Shown here: one piece after another, positions 31,105 through 41,165 of the stretch
Layout of the letters: every line of letters begins with the position of its first letter
Numbering within the stretch: the stretch's first letter is position 1
NCBI RefSeq assembly: GCF_021502575.1
Contig: NZ_JAKFGN010000003.1
Location: forward strand, 62,001 to 126,000
DNA from: Bradyrhizobium sp. G127
Lineage (GTDB): Bacteria > Pseudomonadota > Alphaproteobacteria > Rhizobiales > Xanthobacteraceae
Length of the DNA stretch: 64,000 bases
Reading direction: 5' to 3'
Notes under the pieces: generated by a model
Database searches by the model: none
Told to the model about the DNA's origin: nothing
What the model saw: only the letters and a program-made list of their open reading frames with translations
Position numbers and translations under genes: made by a program

Positions 31105-32274
31105 ATGTCCGTCCGCATCGTCGACGTCCGCGAGGTCACCAAGCCGATCTCGTCCCCGATTCGCAACGCCTATATCGACTTCACGAAGATGACGACCAGC
31201 CTCGTCGCGGTGGTCACCGACGTGGTGCGCGACGGCAAGCGCGTGGTCGGCTACGGCTTCAATTCCAACGGCCGTTACGGACAGGGCGGCCTGATCCGCG
31301 AACGCTTCGCGCCGCGGCTGCTGGAGGCCGATCCGAAGACGCTGCTGGATGCGACCGGTGACAACATCGATCCCGACAAGGCGTGGGCCGCGCTGATGTC
31401 GAATGAGAAGCCCGGCGGTCACGGCGAACGCTCTGTTGCGGTCGGTACCATCGACATGGCGATTTGGGATGCGGTGGCGAAGATCGCAGGCAAGCCGCTG
31501 TTTCGCCTGCTGGCGGAGCGCCATAACCGCACCGCCGATCCCCGCGTGTTCGTCTACGCAGCGGGCGGCTACTATTATCCCGGCAAGGATCTGTCGGCGC
31601 TGCGCGGCGAGATGCGCGGCTATCTCGACCGCGGCTACAACGTCGTGAAGATGAAGATCGGCGGCGCGACGATCGCAGAAGATCAGGAGCGCATCGAGGC
31701 CGTGCTGAAGGAGATCGGTACTCAGGCTCAGCTTGCGGTGGACGCCAACGGACGCTTCGATCTGGAAACCGGCATCGCCTACGCCAAGATGCTGCGCGAC
31801 TATCCGCTGTTCTGGTACGAGGAAGTCGGCGATCCGCTTGATTTTGCGTTGCAGGCGGCGCTCGCGGAATTCTATTCCGGGCCAATGGCCACCGGCGAAA
31901 ACCTGTTCAGTCATCAGGACGCGCGCAATCTTATTCGTTACGGCGGCATGCGGCCGGATCGCGACTGGCTGCAGTTCGACTGCGCACTGTCCTACGGGCT
32001 GTGCGAATATCGGCGCACGCTCGATGTTCTGAAAACTCACGGCTGGTCGCCGTCGCGCTGCATCCCGCATGGCGGGCACCAGATGTCGCTGAACATCGCG
32101 GCGGGTCTCGGCCTCGGCGGCAATGAAAGCTATCCGGACCTGTTCCAGCCCTATGGCGGATTCCCTGACGGCGTACGCGTCGAGAACGGCCATATTACCA
32201 TGCCGGATCTGCCGGGTATCGGCTTCGAGGGCAAATCCGATCTCTATGCCGAGATGAAGGCGCTGGCGGAGTAA
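31105..32274 (+). CDS. tarD: D-tartrate dehydratase (enolase superfamily)
   Basis: Mg-dependent enzyme that converts D-tartrate to oxaloacetate. The 389-aa length and the sequence agree throughout, as far as I can recall, with the structurally characterised D-tartrate dehydratase of Bradyrhizobium japonicum. The numbering is the same: the KxK bases Lys182/Lys184 (VVKMKIGG), metal ligands Asp213 (AVDANGRF), Glu239 (WYEEV) and Glu265 (ATGENLF), and the catalytic His322 (IPHGGHQ). The C-terminal PDLPGIGFEGKSDLYAEMKALAE also fits. It is a mandelate racemase-type fold acting in the cytoplasm. No tartrate transporter is adjacent, and the phaZ gene is convergent, 27 bp away. Confidence 0.94.
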   Translation: MSVRIVDVREVTKPISSPIRNAYIDFTKMTTSLVAVVTDVVRDGKRVVGYGFNSNGRYGQGGLIRERFAPRLLEADPKTLLDATGDNIDPDKAWAALMSNEKPGGHGERSVAVGTIDMAIWDAVAKIAGKPLFRLLAERHNRTADPRVFVYAAGGYYYPGKDLSALRGEMRGYLDRGYNVVKMKIGGATIAEDQERIEAVLKEIGTQAQLAVDANGRFDLETGIAYAKMLRDYPLFWYEEVGDPLDFALQAALAEFYSGPMATGENLFSHQDARNLIRYGGMRPDRDWLQFDCALSYGLCEYRRTLDVLKTHGWSPSRCIPHGGHQMSLNIAAGLGLGGNESYPDLFQPYGGFPDGVRVENGHITMPDLPGIGFEGKSDLYAEMKALAE

Positions 32275-32301
32275 CGTGTTGCACGACTCCGGCGGGGGCC
32301 G

Positions 32302-33525
32302 TCAGGAATTGACGTGGATGAAATCCCGCAGCAGCGGATAGATCTCGTTATTCCATTTGCGGCCGCTGAATACGCCATAGTGGCCGACGCCGGCCTGCAT
32401 GTGATGCACCTTGCGATAGGCGCGCACGCCAGTGCAGAGGTCCTGCGCGGCAAGGGTCTGTCCGATCGAGCAGATGTCGTCCTTCTCGCCTTCCACCGTC
32501 ATCAGGCCCATCTTTTTAATCGAGCCCGGATTCACGGTGCGGCCCTTGTAAGTCAGTTTGCCCTGCGGCAGCAGATGCTCCTGAAACACGTCGCGGATGG
32601 TGTCGATGTAGAACTCCGCCGGCAGATCCATCACCGCGAAATATTCATCGTAGAATGTCTTGATGGTGTCGGCTTTTTCCACTTCGCCTTTCGCCAGATG
32701 CTCAAGCAAATCCTTGTGCGACTTGACGTGGCGTTCGAGATTCATCGAGACGAACGCGGTCACCTGAATGAAGCCGGGATAGACCTTGCGGAACGCGCCT
32801 TTGCACTGCACCGGCACATAGTTGATCAGATTGTCCTCGAACCATTTCAGCGGCTTCGATGTAGCGAATTCGTTGACCTTGGTCGGCTGAATGCGCGTAT
32901 CGATCGGCCCCGCCATCAAAGTGAGGCTTGCCGGCCGTGCGCGATGATTGTCCTCCGACATAATGGCGCAGGCAGCCAGCGCCGACACCGACGGCTGGCA
33001 TACCGCGATCATGTGTGACTTCGGCCCGAGCTGATCCATGAAGGTGATGAGGTGTTCGGTGTATTCGTCCAGACCGAACTTGCCCTGGTTGACCGGAATG
33101 TCGCGCGGGTTATGCCAGTCGGTGATGTAGACGTCGTGGTCCTGCAACAGCGTCTGCACGGTGCCGCGCAACAGCGTCGCGAAGTGCCCGGACATCGGCG
33201 CGACCAGCAGGACTTTCGGCTGATCCGGCGCGCCTTCCTTCTTGAAATGCAGCAGCGAACCGAATGGCGTCGCGAACGGAACTTCCTCGACCACGGGCCA
33301 TTCGCGGTTGCCGACCGCGACGGGCTTGATGTCGTAGGGGGGGCGCTTGTAGGTCAGCGAACTGCGCGACACCAATTCGAGCGCCGCAGCGACGCGGCCG
33401 AACACCTTGTCCGACCAGCCATCGGGCAGCATCTTGAGGTAGGCCAGCGCCGAGGACGCCCCACTGCGCCACGGCGCCGTGAAGTCCATGGTGTTCTGAT
33501 AGGTCTGATACATCATCGGCGACAT
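32302..33525 (-). CDS. phaZ: Intracellular polyhydroxyalkanoate depolymerase
   Basis: A 407-aa granule-associated hydrolase that mobilises the carbon store poly-3-hydroxybutyrate. The N-terminal MSPMMYQTYQNTMDFTAPWRSGA and APMSGHFATLLRGTVQTLLQDHDVYITDWHNPRDIPV are signatures of type I PhaZ. The nucleophile lies in AVCQPSVSALAACA, a variant of the lipase box in which Cys replaces Ser, as is usual for these enzymes (CQP motif). An Asp (VEGEKDDICSIGQ) and His (GVGHYGVFSGRKW) complete the triad. GGGAG sits upstream of the ATG. It is monocistronic, with tarD convergent and a GST gene divergent. Confidence 0.93.
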   Translation of the reverse strand: MSPMMYQTYQNTMDFTAPWRSGASSALAYLKMLPDGWSDKVFGRVAAALELVSRSSLTYKRPPYDIKPVAVGNREWPVVEEVPFATPFGSLLHFKKEGAPDQPKVLLVAPMSGHFATLLRGTVQTLLQDHDVYITDWHNPRDIPVNQGKFGLDEYTEHLITFMDQLGPKSHMIAVCQPSVSALAACAIMSEDNHRARPASLTLMAGPIDTRIQPTKVNEFATSKPLKWFEDNLINYVPVQCKGAFRKVYPGFIQVTAFVSMNLERHVKSHKDLLEHLAKGEVEKADTIKTFYDEYFAVMDLPAEFYIDTIRDVFQEHLLPQGKLTYKGRTVNPGSIKKMGLMTVEGEKDDICSIGQTLAAQDLCTGVRAYRKVHHMQAGVGHYGVFSGRKWNNEIYPLLRDFIHVNS

Positions 33526-33707
33526 CCAGGCGGTCTCCCGTTTACCCCATGCAAACTTGAAGCCAGAGCGCCGTCAACCGGCCTTGGAAATTGGCATGTC
33601 GTTTGCTGTGTGTAAAAAGAGCAGGCGCTTAAACAACAGGCAGGCTCGGCGCGACCGCGCGGGTAGCCGGTCCGCCTCTTTGATGTGCAGGCGTAGGGAG
33701 CGGGACC

Positions 33708-34361
33708 ATGGCCAAGGCCACTTTGACCATCAGCAGCAAGAATTACTCGTCATGGTCGCTGCGCGGCTGGCTGCTGACCAAGTTCTCGGGACTTGAGTTC
33801 GACGAAATCGTTACCGCAGCGGACGACGCCTCGGCGCGCGCGGAAATCCTGCTGCTGTCGTCGTCGATTCTGGTGCCCTGTCTGCGCCACGACGGAGCAA
33901 CGGTGTGGGACACGCTGGCCATCGGCGAATACCTCAACGACTTGCTGCCGGACGCGGGTTTATTGCCTTCCGAGCGCATTCCGCGGGCCCATTGCCGCTC
34001 GATCTGCGGCGAGATTCACTCCGGCTTCACGACGCTGCGTGCGTCGCTGCCGGTCAACATCAAGGGACATTTTCCCGGCTTCAAGGTCTGGTCGCGGGCG
34101 CAGGCCGACATCGACCGGATCTGCGCGATCTGGAGCGACTGTCTGGAAAAATCCGGCGGGCCGTTCCTGTTCGGGCATCGCACGATGGCGGATGCGATGT
34201 ACGCGCCGGTGGTGACGCGCTTCATGACCTATGACGTGCAACTCGGCCCGGCCTTGGCGAGCTATGCAAAGCGGATCATGAGCCTTCCCGAAATGCAGGA
34301 ATGGGTCGACGCCGCGCGGCTGGAGCCGGCCGAGATCGAGGAGCTTGAGGTCGAATATTAG
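33708..34361 (+). CDS. Glutathione S-transferase family protein
   Basis: A 217-aa GST. The thioredoxin-like N-terminal domain (TLTISSKNYSSWSLRGWLLTKFSGLEFDEIV) contains the SSWSLR stretch with the probable catalytic serine; ILVPCLRHDGATVWDTLAIGEYLNDLLP is the glutathione gamma-glutamyl site (VPxL ... WDTLAI). The all-helical domain follows with FLFGHRTMADAMYAPVVTRF, the standard N-capping box. The class resembles zeta/YfcF-like bacterial GSTs; substrate is unknown. It is divergent from phaZ. Confidence 0.9.
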   Translation: MAKATLTISSKNYSSWSLRGWLLTKFSGLEFDEIVTAADDASARAEILLLSSSILVPCLRHDGATVWDTLAIGEYLNDLLPDAGLLPSERIPRAHCRSICGEIHSGFTTLRASLPVNIKGHFPGFKVWSRAQADIDRICAIWSDCLEKSGGPFLFGHRTMADAMYAPVVTRFMTYDVQLGPALASYAKRIMSLPEMQEWVDAARLEPAEIEELEVEY

Positions 34362-34649
34362 GCAACGGCCGCACGCAACTGCCTGATCGCTGGGCCGATT
34401 GCGGTGGTCCGTACTTGCCTGAAATCAGGCTTCGCCGGGATGCCAAGGGCGGCATGCCGGGGAGAGGATGGCAGAGCGCCGTCGGACGGCTCGCCGCATG
34501 GCCGAATCCTCCACGGTTTCAGCTACATCTTTCCCTGCGTAAAACTTCGTCACATGAAGTCCGCGTTCGATGCCTGCGCTGGCGTGGAATTCGCATGATG
34601 CGTTGCAGAAGCGATTGGGCCGATTGCCCCGCCTGGATCGGAGGATGCC

Positions 34650-35789
34650 ATGAACGTACATGCTGCGGTCGATTCAAAATCCACGGGGCTCACGCGCCCG
34701 AATGGTGACCCCATCCGCCTGAACGCTCAGAATTTCGTGGCCATTGATCGCTACCAGGATGCGAAATACGAGGCGACTTATCGACCACAGGCGCTCTACA
34801 ATCGCGCCAACAAAGGCTTCCATGCGAATAACGAAGCCTTTCTCCTCCACGAGGTTGCGACAAATCTGCCGATCTACCGCGAGGATACAGGCCCCACCGA
34901 TTTTCATCTTCATCTGCCGCCGGGCGGCTTCCAACTCGTGCTGGTCACGTCCGGTATGTTCACCTTCGACTACGATGGCCGGCTCTACTACGTCGGTCCC
35001 GGCGCGGTGATGCTGCAAAGCGCGATCGTGCATCGCCAGTTGTTTTACACATGGTCAGGATTGTCGACCGAAGAGAATCTCAAGACGCCGCAGACGGTGG
35101 TGCCGGACGCGATGTCCATGGGCTACTCCGGAAAGTTTCTCGAAGCCTTCATTACCGATCCGACGACCTTCCCGAACCCGACGATTGTCGGTCCGGATCA
35201 GATCAACGAGGCTGAAACGCCGCGGATTGCCTGGACCCATCCCTTGCACGATCGCCCGGCCGATGCAGGCTTCTGGCTTCAGGATCCGCTGGCGCTGGAT
35301 GCGCTCTTCAAGCCGTTGACCGATAGTCCCATCAAGTCAGCCGCGCCGGTTTATGTGCGCGATATCGGAATCGAAGTTCCGAGCGGTCATCTCGTCACCG
35401 GTCACATCATCGCAACCGACCCGCGGGGCCAGTCGCTGTTGCCGAAGAGCACCTCGGCGGCAGCAGACGCCAGCTCTTTCGCGAAAGGCGAGGTTGTTAT
35501 CTACCGCGTCATTCGCGGCACCGCCGAATTCAAGGACAGCGCGGGGAAGATCTTTGAACTTGCGACCGGCGATGTGGTGACCGCGAGCAAGAACACGATC
35601 GAACTCGTCGGTGTGGGCGAAAATACCCAGGTCCTCCGGCTCGGCCTTCTGAAGGGCATGGATAACCTTCGCAAGTGGACGCCGACGCAGCGCGACGAGA
35701 TTGACGGCCTCGCCGGTCAAATCATCACGCGGAAGGACGTTCGTCCTCTGCGCACCGAAGGCCAGCCGGTCGGGTACCTGTACAAGTAG
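34650..35789 (+). CDS. Bicupin protein of unknown function
   Basis: A 379-aa protein with two cupin barrels. The N-terminal domain holds TDFHLHLPPGGFQLVLVTSGMFTFDYDG and YYVGPGAVMLQSAIVHRQLF, a cupin motif 1/2 pair with His-x-His and a later His, but with Gln at the usual Glu position. The C-terminal barrel (GEVVIYRVIRGTAEFKDSAGKIFELATGDVVTASKNTIELVG) lacks metal-binding residues. It has no signal peptide. GGAGG lies just upstream. I do not recognise a characterised member; it could be a dioxygenase, isomerase or binding protein. The neighbouring MFS carrier gene downstream, 224 bp on the same strand, may supply its substrate. The 288-bp gap before it shows no gene. Confidence 0.72.
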   Translation: MNVHAAVDSKSTGLTRPNGDPIRLNAQNFVAIDRYQDAKYEATYRPQALYNRANKGFHANNEAFLLHEVATNLPIYREDTGPTDFHLHLPPGGFQLVLVTSGMFTFDYDGRLYYVGPGAVMLQSAIVHRQLFYTWSGLSTEENLKTPQTVVPDAMSMGYSGKFLEAFITDPTTFPNPTIVGPDQINEAETPRIAWTHPLHDRPADAGFWLQDPLALDALFKPLTDSPIKSAAPVYVRDIGIEVPSGHLVTGHIIATDPRGQSLLPKSTSAAADASSFAKGEVVIYRVIRGTAEFKDSAGKIFELATGDVVTASKNTIELVGVGENTQVLRLGLLKGMDNLRKWTPTQRDEIDGLAGQIITRKDVRPLRTEGQPVGYLYK

Positions 35790-36013
35790 TCCGCTGTCCG
35801 ACCTGTGTCCCGGGGCATGATGCCGCGAGTCTCATTCTTCGCCGGGCACTTTTTCCGAACGATCCGTTCACCGCACCCCGCGCATGACGAACCGTCATAC
35901 GTTGGGTGACGACGTCTCGCTTGACGCCGCAATCCGCGTCCTGACAGATGGCGTGCCTGCCTATGGAATCGGCAGGAAAGAGCGCGCAAGCGCCGTGAAG
36001 GAAACGCCGGACC

Positions 36014-37270
36014 ATGAATGCGCCTCACGCGGAACCCGCCGCGGATGAGAAAGCCATCGACGAAACCTCGATCCGCTATGAAGGCTGGCCCGTCGTCGGG
36101 GTATGCTTTCTGATCGCGACCTGCGCGTGGGCGGGAGGTTTCTATGGTCAAGGCGTTTATCTTGCCGAACTGCAACGCCTGCACGGCTGGCCGGCGTCGC
36201 TGATCTCGACCGCAACCACCTGCTATTATCTGTTCAGCGCTGTTCTGGTCGTGTTCGTCAGCGAGGCGATCCGCGCGCTCGGCCCGCGGCGTCTTCTCAT
36301 CGCCGGCATTCTCTGCATGGCGGCCGGCACCGCGCTGGTCGGGCAAGTGACGTCGTTGCTTCAGCTCTACGTCGTTTATGCGCTGCTTGCGTTCGGCTGG
36401 GCCGGAACCAGCATCGCCGCGATCAACAGCACGTTGGGACTGTGGTTCGACAGAAAGCGCGGCATGGCGATCAGCCTCGCGCTCAACGGCGCAAGTTGCG
36501 GCGGCATCATCGGCGTGCCGCTGCTGGTGGGGGCCGCCGGCAGATTCGGCTTTCCCGCGACCACCATCGGCGCCGGGGCGGTCATGATTGCGCTGGCGAT
36601 TCCGGCGATCCTGATCTGGGTTGGCCGCCCACCGCGGCGCGCTCATCCGGTGGCGGCTTCAGGCCTTGCGCCGCCGCCGGTCGCGCAGTCGATCACCGAG
36701 ATTCGCCGTGCGGCTTTCGCCAGCCTGTCATTCTGGACGGTGACTGTACCGTTCGCGCTGCTGCTGCTGGCGCAGGTCGGATTCATCGTTCATCTGATCT
36801 CCTATCTCGATCCGATGATCGGAAGGGATCGGGCCAGCATCGCCGTGTCGGTCATGACGATCATGGCGGTGATCGGGCGTGTGCTGTTCGGGCTTGTCGC
36901 GGACCGGCTCAATCAGCGGACTGCGTCCAGCATCTCGGCGATCAGTCAGGCCGCCGCGCTGGTCGTCATCATCAACATTCACAATGAAGCCGTGCTGTTC
37001 GCGGCATGTGTGGTCTTCGGGTTTTCCGTCGGAAATGTCATTACGCTGCCGTCGCTGATCGTGCAGCGCGAGTTCAATGCGGCAGCGTTCGCGGTAATCG
37101 TCGGTCTGGTGAGTGCGATTTGCCAGTTCACCTATGCGTTCGGTCCGGGGATCATTGGCCTGTTGCGGGATGCATCCGGAGGCTACAGCGTGCCGTTCTA
37201 TGTCTGCGCCGCGCTCGAACTGCTTGCCGCCGCGATCGTGCTGGTGCGGGCGAAGGCGCCGCAAATGTAG
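36014..37270 (+). CDS. MFS transporter, monocarboxylate/OFA-like
   Basis: A 418-aa, 12-helix inner-membrane carrier. After a 25-residue cytoplasmic tail come helix 1 (VGVCFLIATCAWAGGFYGQGVYLAEL), YLFSAVLVVFVSEAIRALGPRRLLIAGIL and WFDRKRGMAISLALNGASCGGIIGVPLL, all characteristic of the oxalate/formate antiporter and monocarboxylate branch. The second half has FIVHLISYLDPMIGRDRASIAVSVMTIMAVIGRVLFGLVADRLNQR. AAGGAA is placed well before the ATG. It follows the bicupin gene and may carry a small organic acid for it. Confidence 0.87.
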   Translation: MNAPHAEPAADEKAIDETSIRYEGWPVVGVCFLIATCAWAGGFYGQGVYLAELQRLHGWPASLISTATTCYYLFSAVLVVFVSEAIRALGPRRLLIAGILCMAAGTALVGQVTSLLQLYVVYALLAFGWAGTSIAAINSTLGLWFDRKRGMAISLALNGASCGGIIGVPLLVGAAGRFGFPATTIGAGAVMIALAIPAILIWVGRPPRRAHPVAASGLAPPPVAQSITEIRRAAFASLSFWTVTVPFALLLLAQVGFIVHLISYLDPMIGRDRASIAVSVMTIMAVIGRVLFGLVADRLNQRTASSISAISQAAALVVIINIHNEAVLFAACVVFGFSVGNVITLPSLIVQREFNAAAFAVIVGLVSAICQFTYAFGPGIIGLLRDASGGYSVPFYVCAALELLAAAIVLVRAKAPQM

Positions 37271-37272
37271 CC

Positions 37273-37343
37273 CTCATTGCGGGCGAAGCGAAGCAACAAG
37301 GGCAAGCTGTATTGCGTCATCGCCAGTGCGTCTTGCAATGACG
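37273..37343. repeat. Palindromic intergenic repeat, family A, copy 2 (diverged)
   Basis: Starts CTCATTGCGGGCGAAGCGAAG and ends GTCTTGCAATGACGAG. The outer arms match family A while the middle has changed. It lies between convergent genes. Confidence 0.6.
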
Positions 37344-37345
37344 AG

Positions 37346-37867
37346 TTAAACCTGCCGCTCGCGCAGCAGTGCTTCGACATCAAGCCGGTGCGTGAACATC
37401 GCCAGCGTGCCGTCGGGATGGCGCGGCCATTCGACTTCAGGCCGGTCGCGATAAAGCTCGACGCCGTTCTGGTCCGGATCGCGCAGATACAGCGCTTCGC
37501 TGACGCCGTGATCGCTCGCGCCGTCGAGCGTGATACCGGCTTCCAGCACGCGATGCAGCGCGTCGGCCAGCGCCGCCCGTGTTGGATAAAGGATAGCGGT
37601 GTGAAACAGGCCGGTGGTGCCGGGAGCAGGCGGTTGGCCGCCTTTGCTTTCCCAGGTGTTGAGGCCGATGTGGTGATGATAGCCGCCCGCCGAAATGAAC
37701 GCGGCCTGGTCGCCGTAGCGTTGCATCAGTTCGAAGCCGAGCACGTCCTGATAAAAGCCGAGCGCGCGGTCGAGATCGGCCACCTTCAGATGAACATGGC
37801 CGATACGGGTACCTGCGGCAATCGGTCTGAACGGCGATGACGCGGCTCTGATGGTTTCTCCGGCCAT
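37346..37867 (-). CDS. VOC-family (glyoxalase/extradiol dioxygenase fold) protein, CatE-like
   Basis: A 173-aa protein with the paired beta-alpha-beta-beta-beta modules of the VOC fold. GHVHLKVADLDRALGFYQDVLGFELMQRYGDQAAFISAGGYHHHIGLNTW supplies two histidines in the positions of metal ligands and GVELYRDRPEVEW the glutamate. FHTAILYPTRAALADALHRV belongs to the second half. This resembles catechol 2,3-dioxygenase-like CatE proteins, though the actual reaction is unknown. I prefer the ATG at 37867 (MAGETIRAASS) with GGAG 9 bases upstream over the longer frame. The gene on the same strand upstream is a carboxymuconolactone decarboxylase-family member, 63 bp away, and the two may be co-transcribed. 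Confidence 0.82.
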   Translation of the reverse strand: MAGETIRAASSPFRPIAAGTRIGHVHLKVADLDRALGFYQDVLGFELMQRYGDQAAFISAGGYHHHIGLNTWESKGGQPPAPGTTGLFHTAILYPTRAALADALHRVLEAGITLDGASDHGVSEALYLRDPDQNGVELYRDRPEVEWPRHPDGTLAMFTHRLDVEALLRERQV

Positions 37868-37930
37868 ACCTGGTTTCTCCAATGATATCGGCACATTGCG
37901 GGTGTCCGTACCGATGTATGGATGCACCGT

Positions 37931-38479
37931 TCACGGCACAAGGTCGGAGACTTCACCTTCAGGCAGTCCCATCTCGAATGTATTGAGTGTCATCGACACC
38001 AGCGAATAGTAGCCGAGCAATCCGACCAGTTCGACGGTGCCGGTCTCGCCGAGCAGTTCGATGGCCTTGTCGTAAAGCAGCTTCGGCACGGTGTGATTTT
38101 CGTGCAGCGACTCGCTGAACTCGTAGACCACCTGTGCCTTCTCGTCGTTGAAGTCGGGTACGTGACGATGATTGATGGCGTCGATGATGTTCGGATCGAG
38201 TCCGGCGGCGAGCGCCATCTTCTTGTGCGCGTACCATTCAAACTGCGCGCTCCAGTGCCGCGCGGTGACGAGGATTGCCAGTTCCGACAACCGCGGCCCG
38301 AGCGTGGTGTCATAGCGCAGGAACGCGCCGAGCCGGCTGGCGTGCCGTGCCATGTCCGGCGCGTGAATCCAGGCGCGCAGCGGCGGCACCACGGTGCCAC
38401 GCTTGCCTGCGACGGATTCCGCGTAGATGCCTTTCTGGTCGTCGCTCATTTCGCCAGGCGAAAGCTCTCTCAGGCGCAT
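37931..38479 (-). CDS. Carboxymuconolactone decarboxylase (AhpD-fold) family protein
   Basis: A 182-aa helical protein of the CMD family. It has RLGAFLRYDTTLGPRLSELAILVTARHWSAQFEWYAHKKMALAAGLDP, with the ExxxxxxxH-type core but without the CxxC of true AhpD peroxidases, then FSESLHENHTVPKLLYDKAIELLGETGTVELVGLLGYYSLVSMTLNTF, the repeating second half. This branch is catalytically undefined. It is upstream of and close to the VOC protein gene, so both may act on the same aromatic-degradation intermediate. It is divergent from the acyl-CoA dehydrogenase genes. Confidence 0.85.
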   Translation of the reverse strand: MRLRELSPGEMSDDQKGIYAESVAGKRGTVVPPLRAWIHAPDMARHASRLGAFLRYDTTLGPRLSELAILVTARHWSAQFEWYAHKKMALAAGLDPNIIDAINHRHVPDFNDEKAQVVYEFSESLHENHTVPKLLYDKAIELLGETGTVELVGLLGYYSLVSMTLNTFEMGLPEGEVSDLVP

Positions 38480-38660
38480 GGGTTTCCTCTGCTTTTCTCA
38501 TCGTTGCGGCGCGGGCCGGTATGCATGGCTACCATATCGCGCAAGCTGCGCGCGCGGGAGATATTGAAATCCGCCAAGCGGGCAGTACAGTCCGGCCCAG
38601 AAAATGAACAAGGCTGCGCGTGCGCGATACGCCGCGGCCCCCAGAGCGAGGAACAACCCT

Positions 38661-39845
<1,185 letters not shown>

Positions 39846-39861
39846 AGGCGCGCTATAACAA

Positions 39862-39948
39862 CGTCATTGCGAGCGCAGCGAAGCAATCCACTCTTGGTTC
39901 GGAAATAAGGATTGGATTGCTTCGTCGCTTCGCTCTCCGCAATGACGG
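39862..39948. repeat. Palindromic intergenic repeat, family A, copy 3
   Basis: Starts CGTCATTGCGAGCGCAGCGA and ends CTCTCCGCAATGACGG, with AAGCAATCC and GGATTGCTTCG inner arms. It sits inside an otherwise operon-like gap between two acyl-CoA dehydrogenase genes and could affect the mRNA there. Confidence 0.82.
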
Positions 39949-39989
39949 CGAGCAACAACTGAAATTCATCTGGAATTATTGGAACACTT

Positions 39990-41129
39990 ATGGCCCTCGT
40001 CCTCAACGAAGAACAAACTATGCTGCGCGACAGCGCGCGCGGCCTCATCAGCGACAAGGCTCCGGTGGCGCATCTGCGCAAGCTGCGCGACACCAAGGAC
40101 GCCGATGGCTTCTCGCGCGATCTCTGGAAGACGTTTGCCGAGATGGGTTTCGCCGGCCTCTTGGTACCGGAAGAATTCGGCGGCAGCGGACTGGGCGCTG
40201 TCGAGGCCGGCGTGGTGATGGAGGAAATCGGCCGCACGCTGATGCCCTCGCCGTTTCTGTCGACTGGCGTGGTGGCTGCGACCGCGCTGTCACGCGGCGG
40301 CAGCGCCGCGCAGAAATCGGAATACCTCACTAGGCTCGCCAAGGGCGACCTCATCGCCTCGCTCGCGGTGGACGAGGGTGCCAAGCACCGCCCTAACAAG
40401 ACGGCGATGCAGGCCGTCCGCTCCGGCAACGGCTTCAGGCTCAACGGTGCCAAGGCCCTCGTCGTTGATGGTCACGTCTCGGACCTGCTGATCGTCGCGG
40501 CCCGCAGCGCAGGCAAGCCCGGCGAGCGCGACGGGCTGACGCTGTTTCTGGTTAATCCCGGGAGCAAGGGCATCGCCATCGAACGCACCGCGATGGTCGA
40601 TGCGCATAACGCCGCGCGCATTGTGTTCAACGATGTGGAAGTGACGGCGGACAGCGTGCTCGGCGAAGTCGATCAGGGCGGCGCATTGCTGGATGGCGTC
40701 CTCAATGTCGGCCGTGCTGCGGTGGCGGCGGAAATGGTGGGATTGAGCGATGAGGCCTTCACCCGCACGGTGACCTACCTCAAGGAGCGCAAGCAGTTCG
40801 GCAAATTGATCGGCGAATTCCAGGGGCTGCAGCATCGCGCCGCGCATCTCTATACCGAGATCGAGATCGCGAAGGCTGCCACGCTGAAGGCGTTGCAGGT
40901 GCTCGACACGGATTTCGACAATGCGGGAGCGGCGGTCGCCGTGGCGAAGGCGAAGGCGGGATCGGTCGCGACGCTGGCGGTTCAGGAAGCGGTGCAGATG
41001 CACGGCGGCGTCGGCATGACCGACGCGTTCGACATCGGCTTTTTCATGAAGCGCGCACGGGTATGCCAGGAACTGTTCGGCGACAGCGCCTTCCACGCCG
41101 AGCAACTGGCGGAGCTGAAGGGATATTGA
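39990..41129 (+). CDS. Acyl-CoA dehydrogenase, partner subunit (PimD-like), catalytic Glu replaced
   Basis: A 379-aa member of the acyl-CoA dehydrogenase family. The N-terminal helices (LNEEQTMLRDSARGLISDKAP) and LLVPEEFGGSGLGAVEAGVVMEEIGRTLMPSPF are typical, as are LKERKQFGKLIGEFQGLQHRAAHLYTEIE and QEAVQMHGGVGMTDAFDIGFFMKRARVCQELFGDS. In the last stretch the position that carries the catalytic Glu in medium-chain enzymes (YEGT) reads FGDS, so the base is missing. With the preceding gene supplying the Glu, the pair looks like a split heteromeric dehydrogenase. It starts 144 bp after the first subunit gene. Substrate is unknown; dicarboxylyl or cyclic acyl-CoA is likely from the pairing. Confidence 0.86.
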   Translation: MALVLNEEQTMLRDSARGLISDKAPVAHLRKLRDTKDADGFSRDLWKTFAEMGFAGLLVPEEFGGSGLGAVEAGVVMEEIGRTLMPSPFLSTGVVAATALSRGGSAAQKSEYLTRLAKGDLIASLAVDEGAKHRPNKTAMQAVRSGNGFRLNGAKALVVDGHVSDLLIVAARSAGKPGERDGLTLFLVNPGSKGIAIERTAMVDAHNAARIVFNDVEVTADSVLGEVDQGGALLDGVLNVGRAAVAAEMVGLSDEAFTRTVTYLKERKQFGKLIGEFQGLQHRAAHLYTEIEIAKAATLKALQVLDTDFDNAGAAVAVAKAKAGSVATLAVQEAVQMHGGVGMTDAFDIGFFMKRARVCQELFGDSAFHAEQLAELKGY

Positions 41130-41165
41130 ATGCTTTCCTCTCACCTTGTCGGAGAGGGCGAAAAC

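Noticed and set aside
34404-34598. Short frames in the gap before the bicupin gene
   Set aside because: No ribosome site or likeness; the gap is best read as untranslated upstream DNA.
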